Part shown: positions 1 to 5,933 of the stretch, piece after piece
Layout of the letters: every line of letters starts with the position of its first letter
How positions within the stretch are numbered: the first letter of the stretch is position 1
Origin: Streptosporangiaceae bacterium
Lineage (GTDB): Bacteria > Actinomycetota > Actinomycetes > Streptosporangiales > Streptosporangiaceae
DNA length: 8,175 nt
Assembly (NCBI GenBank): GCA_030052355.1
Contig: JASIGS010000426.1
Coordinates: 1 to 8,175 of the forward strand
Direction of reading: 5' to 3'
Made by a program: the position numbers and the translations under genes
The notes under the pieces: generated by a model
Told to the model about the DNA's origin: nothing
What the model saw: only the letters and a program-made list of their open reading frames with translations
Database searches by the model: none

Positions 1-9
1 CGGGTCGGG

Positions 10-873
10 GTGCGGCAGCTTGGCCGGCGTTGCCTCGACCCGGCTCTGCCGTGGCCGGTGCAGCGGACCCGGCTGAACCAGCTCTCGAGGGGTTCGCTGC
101 TGCCGCGCGGCACCGCAGTCTCGGAGCAGTTCGTCGGCGGAGTACCTAGTGTGGTCGTGACATGCGGCGACCCGACTTCGCGCCGCACCGTGGTCCACTT
201 CCACGGCGGCGGGTACTGCGTGGGCTCGGCGCGGACGGACCGGTCTTGGGCAGCGCATCTCAGCGCGGCGGCGGCGTGCCGGGTCGTACTGCCCGAATAC
301 CGGCTGGCACCGGAGCACGCTCATCCCGCGGCGCTGGACGACGCGCACGCGGTCGTCACGGCGCTGCTCGCCGACGCCAAACCTCAGTCGGTGGTGCTAT
401 CCGGGGACTCGGCGGGCGGCGGGCTCGCTCTCGCGCTGCTAATCCGCCTCCGCGACCAGGGTGCCGGGCTGCCAGGTGGCTGCATCCTGCTCTCGCCGTG
501 GCTTGATCTCGGCCGCGACTGGCGGTCCGTGCCAGACCTCGTTCGCCGCGAGCCGCTGCTCAGCCCGGCTTGGCTGGAGGCCTGCGCAAACGCGTACGCC
601 GGTCTTTCTGGCCGGGCCGACCCGGCCATCTCGCCGCTGCATGCTGACCACGCCGGGCTGCCGCCGCTGCTGATCCAGGCCGGGACTGAGGAACTGCTGG
701 CGCCAGATGCCGAGCAGCTAGCCGCCAGCGCCGCGGCCGCCGGAGTAGATGTGACCTACACCAGGTGGCCACGTATGTGGCACGACTTCATGCTGCAGCC
801 CGGCCTGCTCGCGGCTGCGGACAGGGCCGTGGCGCAGGCAGCCTCGTTCGTGGCCAGGGTGACGCCTGAGTAG
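10..873 (+). CDS. HSL-family alpha/beta hydrolase (carboxylesterase/lipase-like), possibly 5'-partial
   Basis: Predicted cytoplasmic serine hydrolase of the hormone-sensitive-lipase (bacterial family IV) group, which cleaves carboxylic esters of short acyl chains or small molecules; the substrate cannot be read from sequence. Counting from the GTG at 10, the oxyanion-hole motif HGGG is at residues 65-68. The family motif YRLAPEH is at 97-103 and the nucleophile elbow GDSAG at 132-136 (Ser134). The probable catalytic Asp is about 233, in ELLAPDAEQLA, and the catalytic His is His258 in MWHDF. All three catalytic residues and the 287-residue length suit the family (about 300). No signal peptide is seen. 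The reading frame is open to the window edge, so GTG at 10 may not be the true start and a few N-terminal residues may lie outside. The stop at 871-873 is followed 30 bases later by the lyase gene, suggesting co-transcription. The family call is firm; the start and substrate are not. Confidence 0.9.
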   Translation: MRQLGRRCLDPALPWPVQRTRLNQLSRGSLLPRGTAVSEQFVGGVPSVVVTCGDPTSRRTVVHFHGGGYCVGSARTDRSWAAHLSAAAACRVVLPEYRLAPEHAHPAALDDAHAVVTALLADAKPQSVVLSGDSAGGGLALALLIRLRDQGAGLPGGCILLSPWLDLGRDWRSVPDLVRREPLLSPAWLEACANAYAGLSGRADPAISPLHADHAGLPPLLIQAGTEELLAPDAEQLAASAAAAGVDVTYTRWPRMWHDFMLQPGLLAAADRAVAQAASFVARVTPE

Positions 874-903
874 CTACCCTCAGACGGTGCCCTCTGATCT
901 GCG

Positions 904-1854
904 TTGGCCGCGGACGCGGGCCCGGTGACGGGCCGGCTGACCCGGCGCCCCGGCGGACCCGCCAGGCTGCGCGCGCTCCTGAACTCGGGCCGCACGATCG
1001 TGGCACCGGGCGCGTTCGACCCCCTGGCCGCCCGCCTGGTCGAGGAGGCCGGGTTCGCCGCGGTGTACATGACGGGGTTCGGCACGTCCGCCGCGCTGCT
1101 CGGCAGGCCCGACGTGGGGCTGCTCACGATGACCGAGATGGCGGGCAACGCGGCCCGGATCGCCGCGTGCGTGGACATCCCGGTGATCGCCGACGCCGAC
1201 ACCGGCTACGGCAACCCGCTCAACGTGATCCGCACCGTCGGCGCCTACGAGGCGGCAGGGGTGGCCGGGATTCACATCGAGGACCAGGTCGCCCCCAAGA
1301 AGTGCGGTCACATGGAGGGCAAGCTGGTCATCACCGCCGAGGAGATGGCGCAGAAGGTCAGGGCCGCGGTTGACGCGCGGACAGAGCCCGACTTCGTGAT
1401 CATCGCGAGGACCGACGCCCGCGCCGTCGAGGGCCTGGAGAGCGCTCTCGACCGCGCGCGCCGGTACCGCGACGCCGGGGCCGACGCCCTGTTCCTCGAG
1501 GCGCTTGTCTCGGAGGCCGAGATCGAGGCGGCAGCACGGGCGTTCCCGGACGTGCCGCTGCTATTCAACTGGGCCGAGGGAGGCAAGACCCCGCCGGTCG
1601 GCCTGGACAGGCTCACCGAACTGGGGTACCGCATCGTGATCTTCCCGATCGCCACGCTGCTATCGGCCACCGCCGCGATGCGCCGCGTCCTCCGCGAGAT
1701 CGCTGCGACCGGTACCCCGGCCGCGCTCCTCCGCGAGCTTCCCTCGTTTGGCGAGTTCACTGATTTCATCGGACTGCCCGAGGTGCGCGAGGTCGAGCAG
1801 CGCTACGTCGCGCGCGAGCCTGCGCCCGGGCCGGAAAAGGGAGGCTCGCCGTGA
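904..1854 (+). CDS. Isocitrate lyase/PEP mutase superfamily enzyme (methylisocitrate lyase-like)
   Basis: TIM-barrel enzyme of the ICL/PEPM superfamily, whose members make or break C-C or C-P bonds next to a carboxylate using Mg2+. Counted from the TTG at 904, the substrate/metal region DADTGYGN is at residues 97-104 and IHIEDQ at 123-128. The catalytic loop KKCGH is at 132-136, IARTDAR at 167-173, and the C-terminal EGGKTP at 225-230. A Cys in the loop fits lyases (isocitrate or methylisocitrate lyase, dimethylmalate lyase) rather than PEP mutase. PrpB-type methylisocitrate lyases usually show KRCGH, so the exact substrate is open. Length (316) is near the family's roughly 290-300. An in-frame TGA at 895-897 closes the frame upstream, so the start is TTG 904 or GTG 925; neither has a convincing ribosome binding site, and GTG 925 would trim seven residues. 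No prpC/prpD-like neighbours are present, which weakens a methylcitrate-cycle role. The stop overlaps a GTG at 1851. Confidence 0.88.
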   Translation: MAADAGPVTGRLTRRPGGPARLRALLNSGRTIVAPGAFDPLAARLVEEAGFAAVYMTGFGTSAALLGRPDVGLLTMTEMAGNAARIAACVDIPVIADADTGYGNPLNVIRTVGAYEAAGVAGIHIEDQVAPKKCGHMEGKLVITAEEMAQKVRAAVDARTEPDFVIIARTDARAVEGLESALDRARRYRDAGADALFLEALVSEAEIEAAARAFPDVPLLFNWAEGGKTPPVGLDRLTELGYRIVIFPIATLLSATAAMRRVLREIAATGTPAALLRELPSFGEFTDFIGLPEVREVEQRYVAREPAPGPEKGGSP

Positions 1855-1907
1855 GGTGCGGGTGCACCGGCTGGTTGGATGTTCCCAGTTACCGGATGGA
1901 GATCTGA
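1851..1907 (+). CDS. Possible 18-codon coupling/leader ORF between the lyase and YceI genes
   Basis: A GTG at 1851 overlaps the lyase stop as GTGA. It is preceded by a textbook ribosome binding site GGGAGG at 1839-1844 with a 6-base spacer. The frame reads MRCGCTGWLDVPSYRMEI and stops at TGA 1905-1907, whose last base is the A of the YceI ATG (TGATG). The arrangement is what translational coupling looks like: ribosomes finishing the lyase could reinitiate, cross the gap, and hand over to YceI. The peptide resembles nothing I recognise; two Cys in a CGC motif are the only notable residues. It could be a chance product of a short GC-rich spacer. Alternatively, the same site could drive in-frame GTG starts of YceI at 1856 or 1862. 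What is seen is the overlap geometry and the site; translation is inferred. Confidence 0.35.
   Translation: MRCGCTGWLDVPSYRMEI
1898..1901 (+). promoter_or_regulatory. Ribosome binding site for the YceI gene
   Basis: GGAG, five bases before ATG 1907. It supports ATG 1907 as the YceI start over any start inside the lyase gene, where the same frame stays open back to about 1748 without family resemblance. It lies inside the 18-codon ORF, so ribosomes reading that ORF would pass over it. Confidence 0.6.
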
Positions 1908-2482
1908 TGACAGACACGGCATCGAAGGACCCCGCGAGCACCACTGTGCCGGAGCCGGGCTCCTGGACCATCGACTCGATGCACTCATTCGTCACCTTCA
2001 CCGTCGAGCACTTCACTGTGGCACTCGCGCGCGGCCTCGCGTCCGGACCCACGGGAACGATCCAGATCACCCCCGATGTTCTGTCTTCGTCGGTCAGTGC
2101 CTCTATCGACGCCGCGACGATAACGACCGGCAACGCCGTGCGCGACGAGAAATTGCTCGGCCCAGACGTCCTGGACGTCGCGAGCTACCCGACGATCGAC
2201 TACTCGTCACGCGCGATGACGCAGAGCTCTCCTGGCCGATACGCGGTGGAGGGCGACCTGACCATCCACGGCATCACGCGACCGGTCACCCTGGACCTGG
2301 TCGTGCACGGCGTCATCACTGACACCTGGGAAAAGACGCGGCTTGGGATAACCGCGACCGCCGAGATCAAGCGCAGTGATTTCGGAGTCTTGAAATTCGG
2401 CCACGTGCCGCTGGCGGCGGGCGGCTTCATGGTGCCCGACGCCGTGCGCATCACCCTCGACGTCGAGGCGACGCGAGACTAG
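1907..2482 (+). CDS. YceI-family lipocalin-like protein, cytoplasmic form
   Basis: Member of the YceI family, beta-barrel proteins that bind polyisoprenoid or other amphipathic ligands in a central cavity. From ATG 1907 (191 residues), the opening strand motif GSWTIDSMHSFVTF is at residues 18-31 with VEHF after it at 33-36. The central block TGNAVRDEKLL is at 74-84, followed by LDVASYPTI at 89-97. GDLTIHGITRPVTLD is at 116-130 and RSDFG at 156-160, all in family order. There is no signal peptide: the N-terminus (MTDTASKDPASTTVPEPG) is polar, so the protein should stay in the cytoplasm, unlike the periplasmic E. coli YceI. The start is supported by GGAG at 1898-1901. It follows the lyase gene by 52 bases, largely filled by the possible 18-codon ORF, and ends 49 bases before the convergent peptidase gene. 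Its ligand and any link to the lyase are unknown. Confidence 0.9.
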   Translation: MTDTASKDPASTTVPEPGSWTIDSMHSFVTFTVEHFTVALARGLASGPTGTIQITPDVLSSSVSASIDAATITTGNAVRDEKLLGPDVLDVASYPTIDYSSRAMTQSSPGRYAVEGDLTIHGITRPVTLDLVVHGVITDTWEKTRLGITATAEIKRSDFGVLKFGHVPLAAGGFMVPDAVRITLDVEATRD

Positions 2483-2484
2483 GC

Positions 2485-2498
2485 AGCGGTCCTCCGCT
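2485..2498. terminator. Weak hairpin between convergent genes
   Basis: AGCGG (2485-2489) can pair with CCGCT (2494-2498) around a 4-base loop, just after the YceI stop in a 49-base gap between convergent genes, where a terminator is expected. The stem is only five base pairs and no T-run follows. A 10-base palindrome CCCGATCGGG at 2520-2529 lies nearer the peptidase stop but leaves no loop. This is position-based support only. Confidence 0.25.
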
Positions 2499-2531
2499 CA
2501 CCACCACGATCTGCTTGGGCCCGATCGGGAC

Positions 2532-4382
2532 CTAACCGTCTTGCGCCGCCAGGTGCTTGGCTAGGAACGCCACCGCCTTCGGGACTGCGTCCAGCCGGTT
2601 CACGCGCTTCGCCAGGCCGTGTCCCTCGTCGTCGTAAACAAGCAGGTGGCACTCGCGACCGCGGCCGGTGAGGGCCGCGTAGATCTGCTCGGCCTCGCTC
2701 AGCGGCACCCGCGGGTCGTTGGCACCGTGGATGAGGAACAGCGGTGCCCGGATTTCTTCGACCCTCGTGAGCGGCGACACGGAGACCAGGAAGTCGCGAT
2801 CCTCGGCGAGCGTGCCGTACTCGCGCTCGCGATAGGCGCGGCGATAGGCCGAGGTGTTCTCCAGGAACGTGACGAACGACGCGATGCCGACGATGTCGAC
2901 CCCGGCTGCCCAGAGCTCTGGCTGGAACGCCAGCCCGGCCAGCACCATGTAGCCGCCGTACGAGCCGCCCCACAGCGCCGCGCGGTCCTGATCAACTCCC
3001 AGCTTCGGGAGGTATGCGTGCAGCGCTGCCAGGTCAGCGACCGAGTCCAGACGGCGGTGCTTGTCGTCGGCTGAATACCAGCTCTTGCCGTAGCCCGTCG
3101 AGCCGCGAACGTTCGGTACCAGGACGGTGTGGCCGGCCGCAGCCAGCACCTGCACGTACGTGTTGAAGTTCTGCCGTGCCTGGCCCTCAGGCCCGCCGTG
3201 CACCACAAGGACAGCGGACCCAGCCAGCGCCGAGTCTCCGTCGGACGCGGCCCGGTACACCATGCACGGCACGAACGAGTCACCCGCCGCCGGTATCCGG
3301 TGCAGCTCCGGCGCGGCGGCCCGCTGGCCCAGGGCGCCGGCGGAGTGCGTCAGCTGCCGCACCTGGGCGTCACCGGCGTCGAGGCCGGTGGCCAGCAGCA
3401 CGTCACCGGGGAGATCAGCGCCGCTCACCGACAGCACCGCGGCGGCCGAGTCTGATGCCCAGCGCGGAAGCGGCAGCCGGGCGTCGGTGACGCATCCGGT
3501 CGATGGCAGCGGCAGATCGCTGAGCTTCGCGCCCGTGGCCGCGTCGCGCAGCGACAGCGTCGAAGCCCCATCGTCGTTCCGCTCGACAAGCAGGACCGAG
3601 CCATCGGGCGACAGCCAGCCGGTGAGGTCCGCGTGGTCGTCTGTGACCGGCCAGGTGACGCCGCCGTCGGCCATGCCGTACCTGGCGATGGCCAGGAACT
3701 CCCTGTCGTTGTTCGAGCTGAAGTACAGGGCCGAGCCATCGGGGGTCCAGGCGGGTGACACATTCCTGGCCGGGGCATCGGCCGGCGTGACTTCGGTCAT
3801 CCGCTCCTGCCCTGGCGGGACCGACAAGTCGACGAGCACCACGTGCTCCGAGTTCGCCGTCACGGGCGAGCCAACCGTCAGCGCCAGCCACCTGCCGTCC
3901 GGCGAGATCGCAGCCTCACCGAAGTGCGCATCGGCCAGCACCAGGTCCCGTTCCGATCCGTCCGCCAGCCGGCGGATGACCGGGTCGAACGCGACCCCGT
4001 TCCGGCGGTTGGTGAAATAGCAAACCTGGTCGGCCTGCACGTCGGCGAGCACATGCATGTACTCCGGGTCGCGGACGAGCGGCTCGAGGTCCGCGAGGCC
4101 CGCCGGTTGCCCCGACGGCACCGGCAGCCGGAGCACCGAGAGTTGGTGCCGCTCGTTCCCGCCCTGATCATGCGAGACGATCACCGCTCGCTGCCCGGGT
4201 ATGTAGCGGCCCGCGCAAGCGCCAGGCAGCGCGGTGAGCGGTGTTCTCGTGCCGTCCGGCTCGATCTCGATGAGCTGAGTCGATCCGGTGTCGTCACTGC
4301 CGGCCAGCACGCGACCGTCAGCGTCGATGTCGAATGCCTGGTAGAGACGAACGTCAAGGATCCGGGTCAGGTCACGTCCCAT
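2532..4382 (-). CDS. S9-family (prolyl oligopeptidase-type) serine peptidase
   Basis: Two-domain oligopeptidase of 616 residues, a usual length for acylaminoacyl-peptidase/S9C-like enzymes, which trim short peptides in the cytoplasm. Residues 1 to about 370 form the predicted beta-propeller, with repeated blade signatures such as ISPDGRWLAL (159-168), SPAWTPDGSALYFSS (209-223) and LSPDGSVLLV (257-266). The alpha/beta hydrolase domain follows. HGGP is at 395-398, the RGSTGYG motif at 426-432, and the nucleophile elbow GGSYGG at 472-477 (Ser474). The catalytic Asp is Asp556 in HGANDPRVP and the catalytic His is His588 in DEGHGL. All catalytic residues are intact. No signal peptide or membrane segment is seen. 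An in-frame stop (plus-strand TCA, 4395-4397) sits four codons upstream of ATG 4380-4382, so the start cannot be earlier. No Shine-Dalgarno is visible before the ATG, which would fit a leaderless transcript. The gene is divergent from rtcB and convergent with YceI, so it is probably transcribed alone. Exact peptide specificity cannot be read. Confidence 0.93.
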   Translation of the reverse strand: MGRDLTRILDVRLYQAFDIDADGRVLAGSDDTGSTQLIEIEPDGTRTPLTALPGACAGRYIPGQRAVIVSHDQGGNERHQLSVLRLPVPSGQPAGLADLEPLVRDPEYMHVLADVQADQVCYFTNRRNGVAFDPVIRRLADGSERDLVLADAHFGEAAISPDGRWLALTVGSPVTANSEHVVLVDLSVPPGQERMTEVTPADAPARNVSPAWTPDGSALYFSSNNDREFLAIARYGMADGGVTWPVTDDHADLTGWLSPDGSVLLVERNDDGASTLSLRDAATGAKLSDLPLPSTGCVTDARLPLPRWASDSAAAVLSVSGADLPGDVLLATGLDAGDAQVRQLTHSAGALGQRAAAPELHRIPAAGDSFVPCMVYRAASDGDSALAGSAVLVVHGGPEGQARQNFNTYVQVLAAAGHTVLVPNVRGSTGYGKSWYSADDKHRRLDSVADLAALHAYLPKLGVDQDRAALWGGSYGGYMVLAGLAFQPELWAAGVDIVGIASFVTFLENTSAYRRAYREREYGTLAEDRDFLVSVSPLTRVEEIRAPLFLIHGANDPRVPLSEAEQIYAALTGRGRECHLLVYDDEGHGLAKRVNRLDAVPKAVAFLAKHLAAQDG

Positions 4383-4519
4383 TCCGGCAGATTCTCACAT
4401 ATCACGCCCAGCCGCCACGTGCCCGGCGAGGAGCGAGCCGTGACCGCCAACTCAGTGGCCCGCCGCCCAGGTTCATGCTGAAGTACGGCCATAGCGTGGA
4501 GGCCAGACCGGGGGACACT
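4383..4519. promoter_or_regulatory. Divergent promoter region between the S9 peptidase and rtcB
   Basis: These 137 bases separate two divergent genes and must hold both promoters unless rtcB starts further upstream (ATG 4475). On the reverse strand, GAGAAT (plus-strand 4391-4396) is a possible -10 element eight bases before the peptidase ATG. With no ribosome binding site there, that spacing suits a leaderless mRNA. No matching -35 is seen. On the forward strand TAGCGT at 4492-4497 fits the loose TAnnnT actinobacterial -10 pattern, also without a clear -35. The elements are weak; only the location is solid. Confidence 0.35.
4510..4515 (+). promoter_or_regulatory. Probable ribosome binding site for rtcB
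   Basis: GGGGGA ending four bases before ATG 4520. It favours 4520 over the in-frame ATG at 4475, which has only AGG at 4469-4471 and would add residues (MLKYGHSVEARPGDT) unlike the RtcB N-terminus I know. Confidence 0.5.
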
Positions 4520-5683
4520 ATGGAGCGGCTCGCGGACAGGCTGTTCAGCTGGGCGTCGATCCTGGACGAGCAGACCAGGCGCCAGGCACAGAACACCGCG
4601 CTGATGCCCTTCATCTTCCCGCACCTGGCCCTGATGCCGGACGCCCATCTGGGCAAGGGCGCGACGGTCGGTTCGGTGATCCCCACCGAGGGCGCGATCA
4701 TCCCGGCTGCGGTCGGGGTGGACATCGGCTGCGGCATGATCGCGGTCAGGACGCAGTGGGCGCGGCCGGAGCTGCCGGGGCCGCTGGGCAGGCTACGGCA
4801 GGCCATCGAGAGGGTGATCCCGCTGTCGGCGGGCAACTACAACAAGCAGGTGCACGCCGCCTACACCCGTGACCGGATCGCCGACCTTGAGGCGACCGAG
4901 GGCATCGAGTCCGCGCGCGAGATCAAGCCGACCTGGTACCTGGAACTGGGCACCCTCGGCAGTGGCAACCACTTCATCGAGATCTCGGTCGACGAGGAGG
5001 ACCGGGTGTGGGCGTTCCTGCACTCTGGGTCGCGTGGCATCGGCAACAAGCTGGCCAGCAAGCACATCAACACGGCGCAGGCGCTGAACCAGAAGGCGCA
5101 CATCGCCCTGCCGGACCGCGACCTGGCCTACCTGGCGCAGGACACGCCAGAGTTCTCCGCCTACATCACCGACTTGCGGTGGGCGCAGAAGTTCGCCCTG
5201 CTCAACCGTGAGGAGATGATGAGACGCGTCCTTGACTGCCTGGCCGACTTCATGGGCGCGCCAGTAAGCACCCGCGAGGTCATTAACTGTCATCACAACT
5301 ACACCGAGCAAGAGGAGCACTTTGGCCGGCGGGTCTGGCTGTCACGAAAGGGCGCGATCGACGCCCACGAAGGAGTCCGCGGCCTGATACCCGGCTCGAT
5401 GGGCACCCGCTCGTACGTGGTCACGGGGAAGGGCGACAAGCTCGCGCTGTGCAGTTCACCGCATGGCGCCGGGCGCCAGTACAGCCGGTCGGCGGCGCGC
5501 AAGACCTTCACCATGCGACAGCTCGAGGCCGCCATGCAGGGCATTGAGTGGCGCCGGACCAGTGCGTTTCTCGACGAGATCCCCGCGGCCTACAAGCCGA
5601 TCGACACCGTGATGGAGGATGCCAAGGATCTTGTCTCGATCGACCACGAGTTGCGGCAGATCCTCAACGTCAAGGGCGACTAG
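4520..5683 (+). CDS. rtcB: RtcB-type RNA-splicing/repair ligase
   Basis: GTP- and Mn2+-dependent ligase that joins RNA 3'-phosphate or 2',3'-cyclic phosphate ends to 5'-OH ends, used in RNA repair and, in other lineages, tRNA splicing. From ATG 4520 (387 residues): DAHLGKG at 41-47 and GVDIGCGM at 66-73 (Asp68 and Cys71, metal ligands). GNHF is at 149-152 (His151), HSGSRG at 168-173 (His168) and NCHHNY at 256-261 (His258, metal ligand). PGSMGT is at 291-296, and HGAGR at 315-319, whose His315 should be the residue that becomes linked to GMP. The order and residues match E. coli and archaeal RtcB, so it should be active. The start is set by the LFSWASILDE opening and GGGGGA at 4510-4515; the open frame reaches back to 4334 inside the antisense peptidase gene, but that extension looks non-coding. 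No rtcA, rtcR, archease or prfH lies beside it in this window, so it appears as a stand-alone gene. Confidence 0.96.
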   Translation: MERLADRLFSWASILDEQTRRQAQNTALMPFIFPHLALMPDAHLGKGATVGSVIPTEGAIIPAAVGVDIGCGMIAVRTQWARPELPGPLGRLRQAIERVIPLSAGNYNKQVHAAYTRDRIADLEATEGIESAREIKPTWYLELGTLGSGNHFIEISVDEEDRVWAFLHSGSRGIGNKLASKHINTAQALNQKAHIALPDRDLAYLAQDTPEFSAYITDLRWAQKFALLNREEMMRRVLDCLADFMGAPVSTREVINCHHNYTEQEEHFGRRVWLSRKGAIDAHEGVRGLIPGSMGTRSYVVTGKGDKLALCSSPHGAGRQYSRSAARKTFTMRQLEAAMQGIEWRRTSAFLDEIPAAYKPIDTVMEDAKDLVSIDHELRQILNVKGD

Positions 5684-5688
5684 CAGGA

Positions 5689-5714
5689 CGGGCTTGGCCC
5701 GCCATCTGCCGGGC
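5689..5714 (+). terminator. Hairpins immediately after rtcB, with alternative pairings
   Basis: CGGGC (5689-5693) can pair with GCCCG (5697-5701) across a 3-base loop, six bases after the rtcB stop. The same GCCCG can instead pair with CGGGC at 5710-5714 across an 8-base loop, so the two helices exclude each other. No T-run follows. It may be a weak terminator or simply GC-rich sequence folding on itself. Confidence 0.3.
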
Positions 5715-5776
5715 GGCCTCTTCGGCGTGACCGCTCGCCCCGAACCGTGCCTCCTACCGGGAGTCGTACCAGGGCT

Positions 5777-5797
5777 GCCCGGGAACTTGGCCCGGGC
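5777..5797 (+). terminator. Probable rtcB terminator hairpin
   Basis: GCCCGGG (5777-5783) pairs perfectly with CCCGGGC (5791-5797) around a 7-base loop: seven G-C pairs, about 95 bases after the rtcB stop. The following bases (TTATCGAAAAG) are AT-richer than the surroundings but not a true T-run; tract-poor terminators are common in high-GC actinobacteria. The AT-richer stretch 5798-5822 could also be where the permease promoter begins. Confidence 0.45.
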
Positions 5798-5865
5798 TTA
5801 TCGAAAAGTAAATCGGGTTTCAGAGGCGAGATCGCAATACTCCGGTTAAAGTCATGCACAGCGAC

Positions 5866-5920
5866 CCGCCCTCGCTGGTCCCAGGCACGATCGGGCGGAA
5901 TCGTGACGTGTTTGGGTCAC
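5866..5920 (+). promoter_or_regulatory. Possible structured leader before the permease
   Basis: Two inverted repeats occupy the last 70 bases before the permease start. CCGCCC (5866-5871) can pair with GGGCGG (5893-5898), enclosing a small CTG/CAG hairpin at 5875-5884. GTGAC (5903-5907) can pair with GTCAC (5916-5920) around 8 bases, ending directly against the ribosome binding site. The second repeat could be a repressor operator or an mRNA hairpin that affects ribosome access. A TAnnnT-type -10 candidate, TAAAGT at 5847-5852, lies just upstream but lacks a clear -35. I do not recognise a known riboswitch here. Confidence 0.3.
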
Positions 5921-5930
5921 AAGGGGGGAA
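5921..5930 (+). promoter_or_regulatory. Ribosome binding site deciding the permease TTG start
   Basis: AAGGGGGGAA ends three bases before TTG 5934. It is the strongest purine-rich site in this gap. The next in-frame ATG lies inside the first membrane helix, so TTG is the credible start. Confidence 0.7.
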
Positions 5931-5933
5931 GCC

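Noticed and set aside
1748..1906. Upstream extension of the YceI frame into the lyase gene
   Set aside because: The extension is Arg/Ser-rich, overlaps the lyase C-terminus in another frame, and family similarity begins only after ATG 1907, which has its own GGAG site.
3127..4020. Long forward ORF (297 codons) within the peptidase gene
   Set aside because: It lies wholly antisense to the S9 peptidase, whose propeller motifs and catalytic triad are clear. The ORF is Ser/Arg/Ala-rich low-complexity translation with no domain, as expected for a high-GC shadow frame.
4334..4519. N-terminal extension of RtcB by up to 62 residues
   Set aside because: It would overlap the start of the divergent peptidase gene, is Arg/Pro/Gly-rich, and does not resemble RtcB N-termini. 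ATG 4520 has a purine-rich site.
4793..5320. Reverse ORF (175 codons) within rtcB
   Set aside because: Antisense to highly conserved RtcB motifs; no domain and no convincing start signal.
5782..5808. GGAACTT as a possible ECF sigma factor -35 element
   Set aside because: It sits within the loop and stem of the proposed terminator hairpin, and no ECF-type -10 is found at a 16-17 base spacing.
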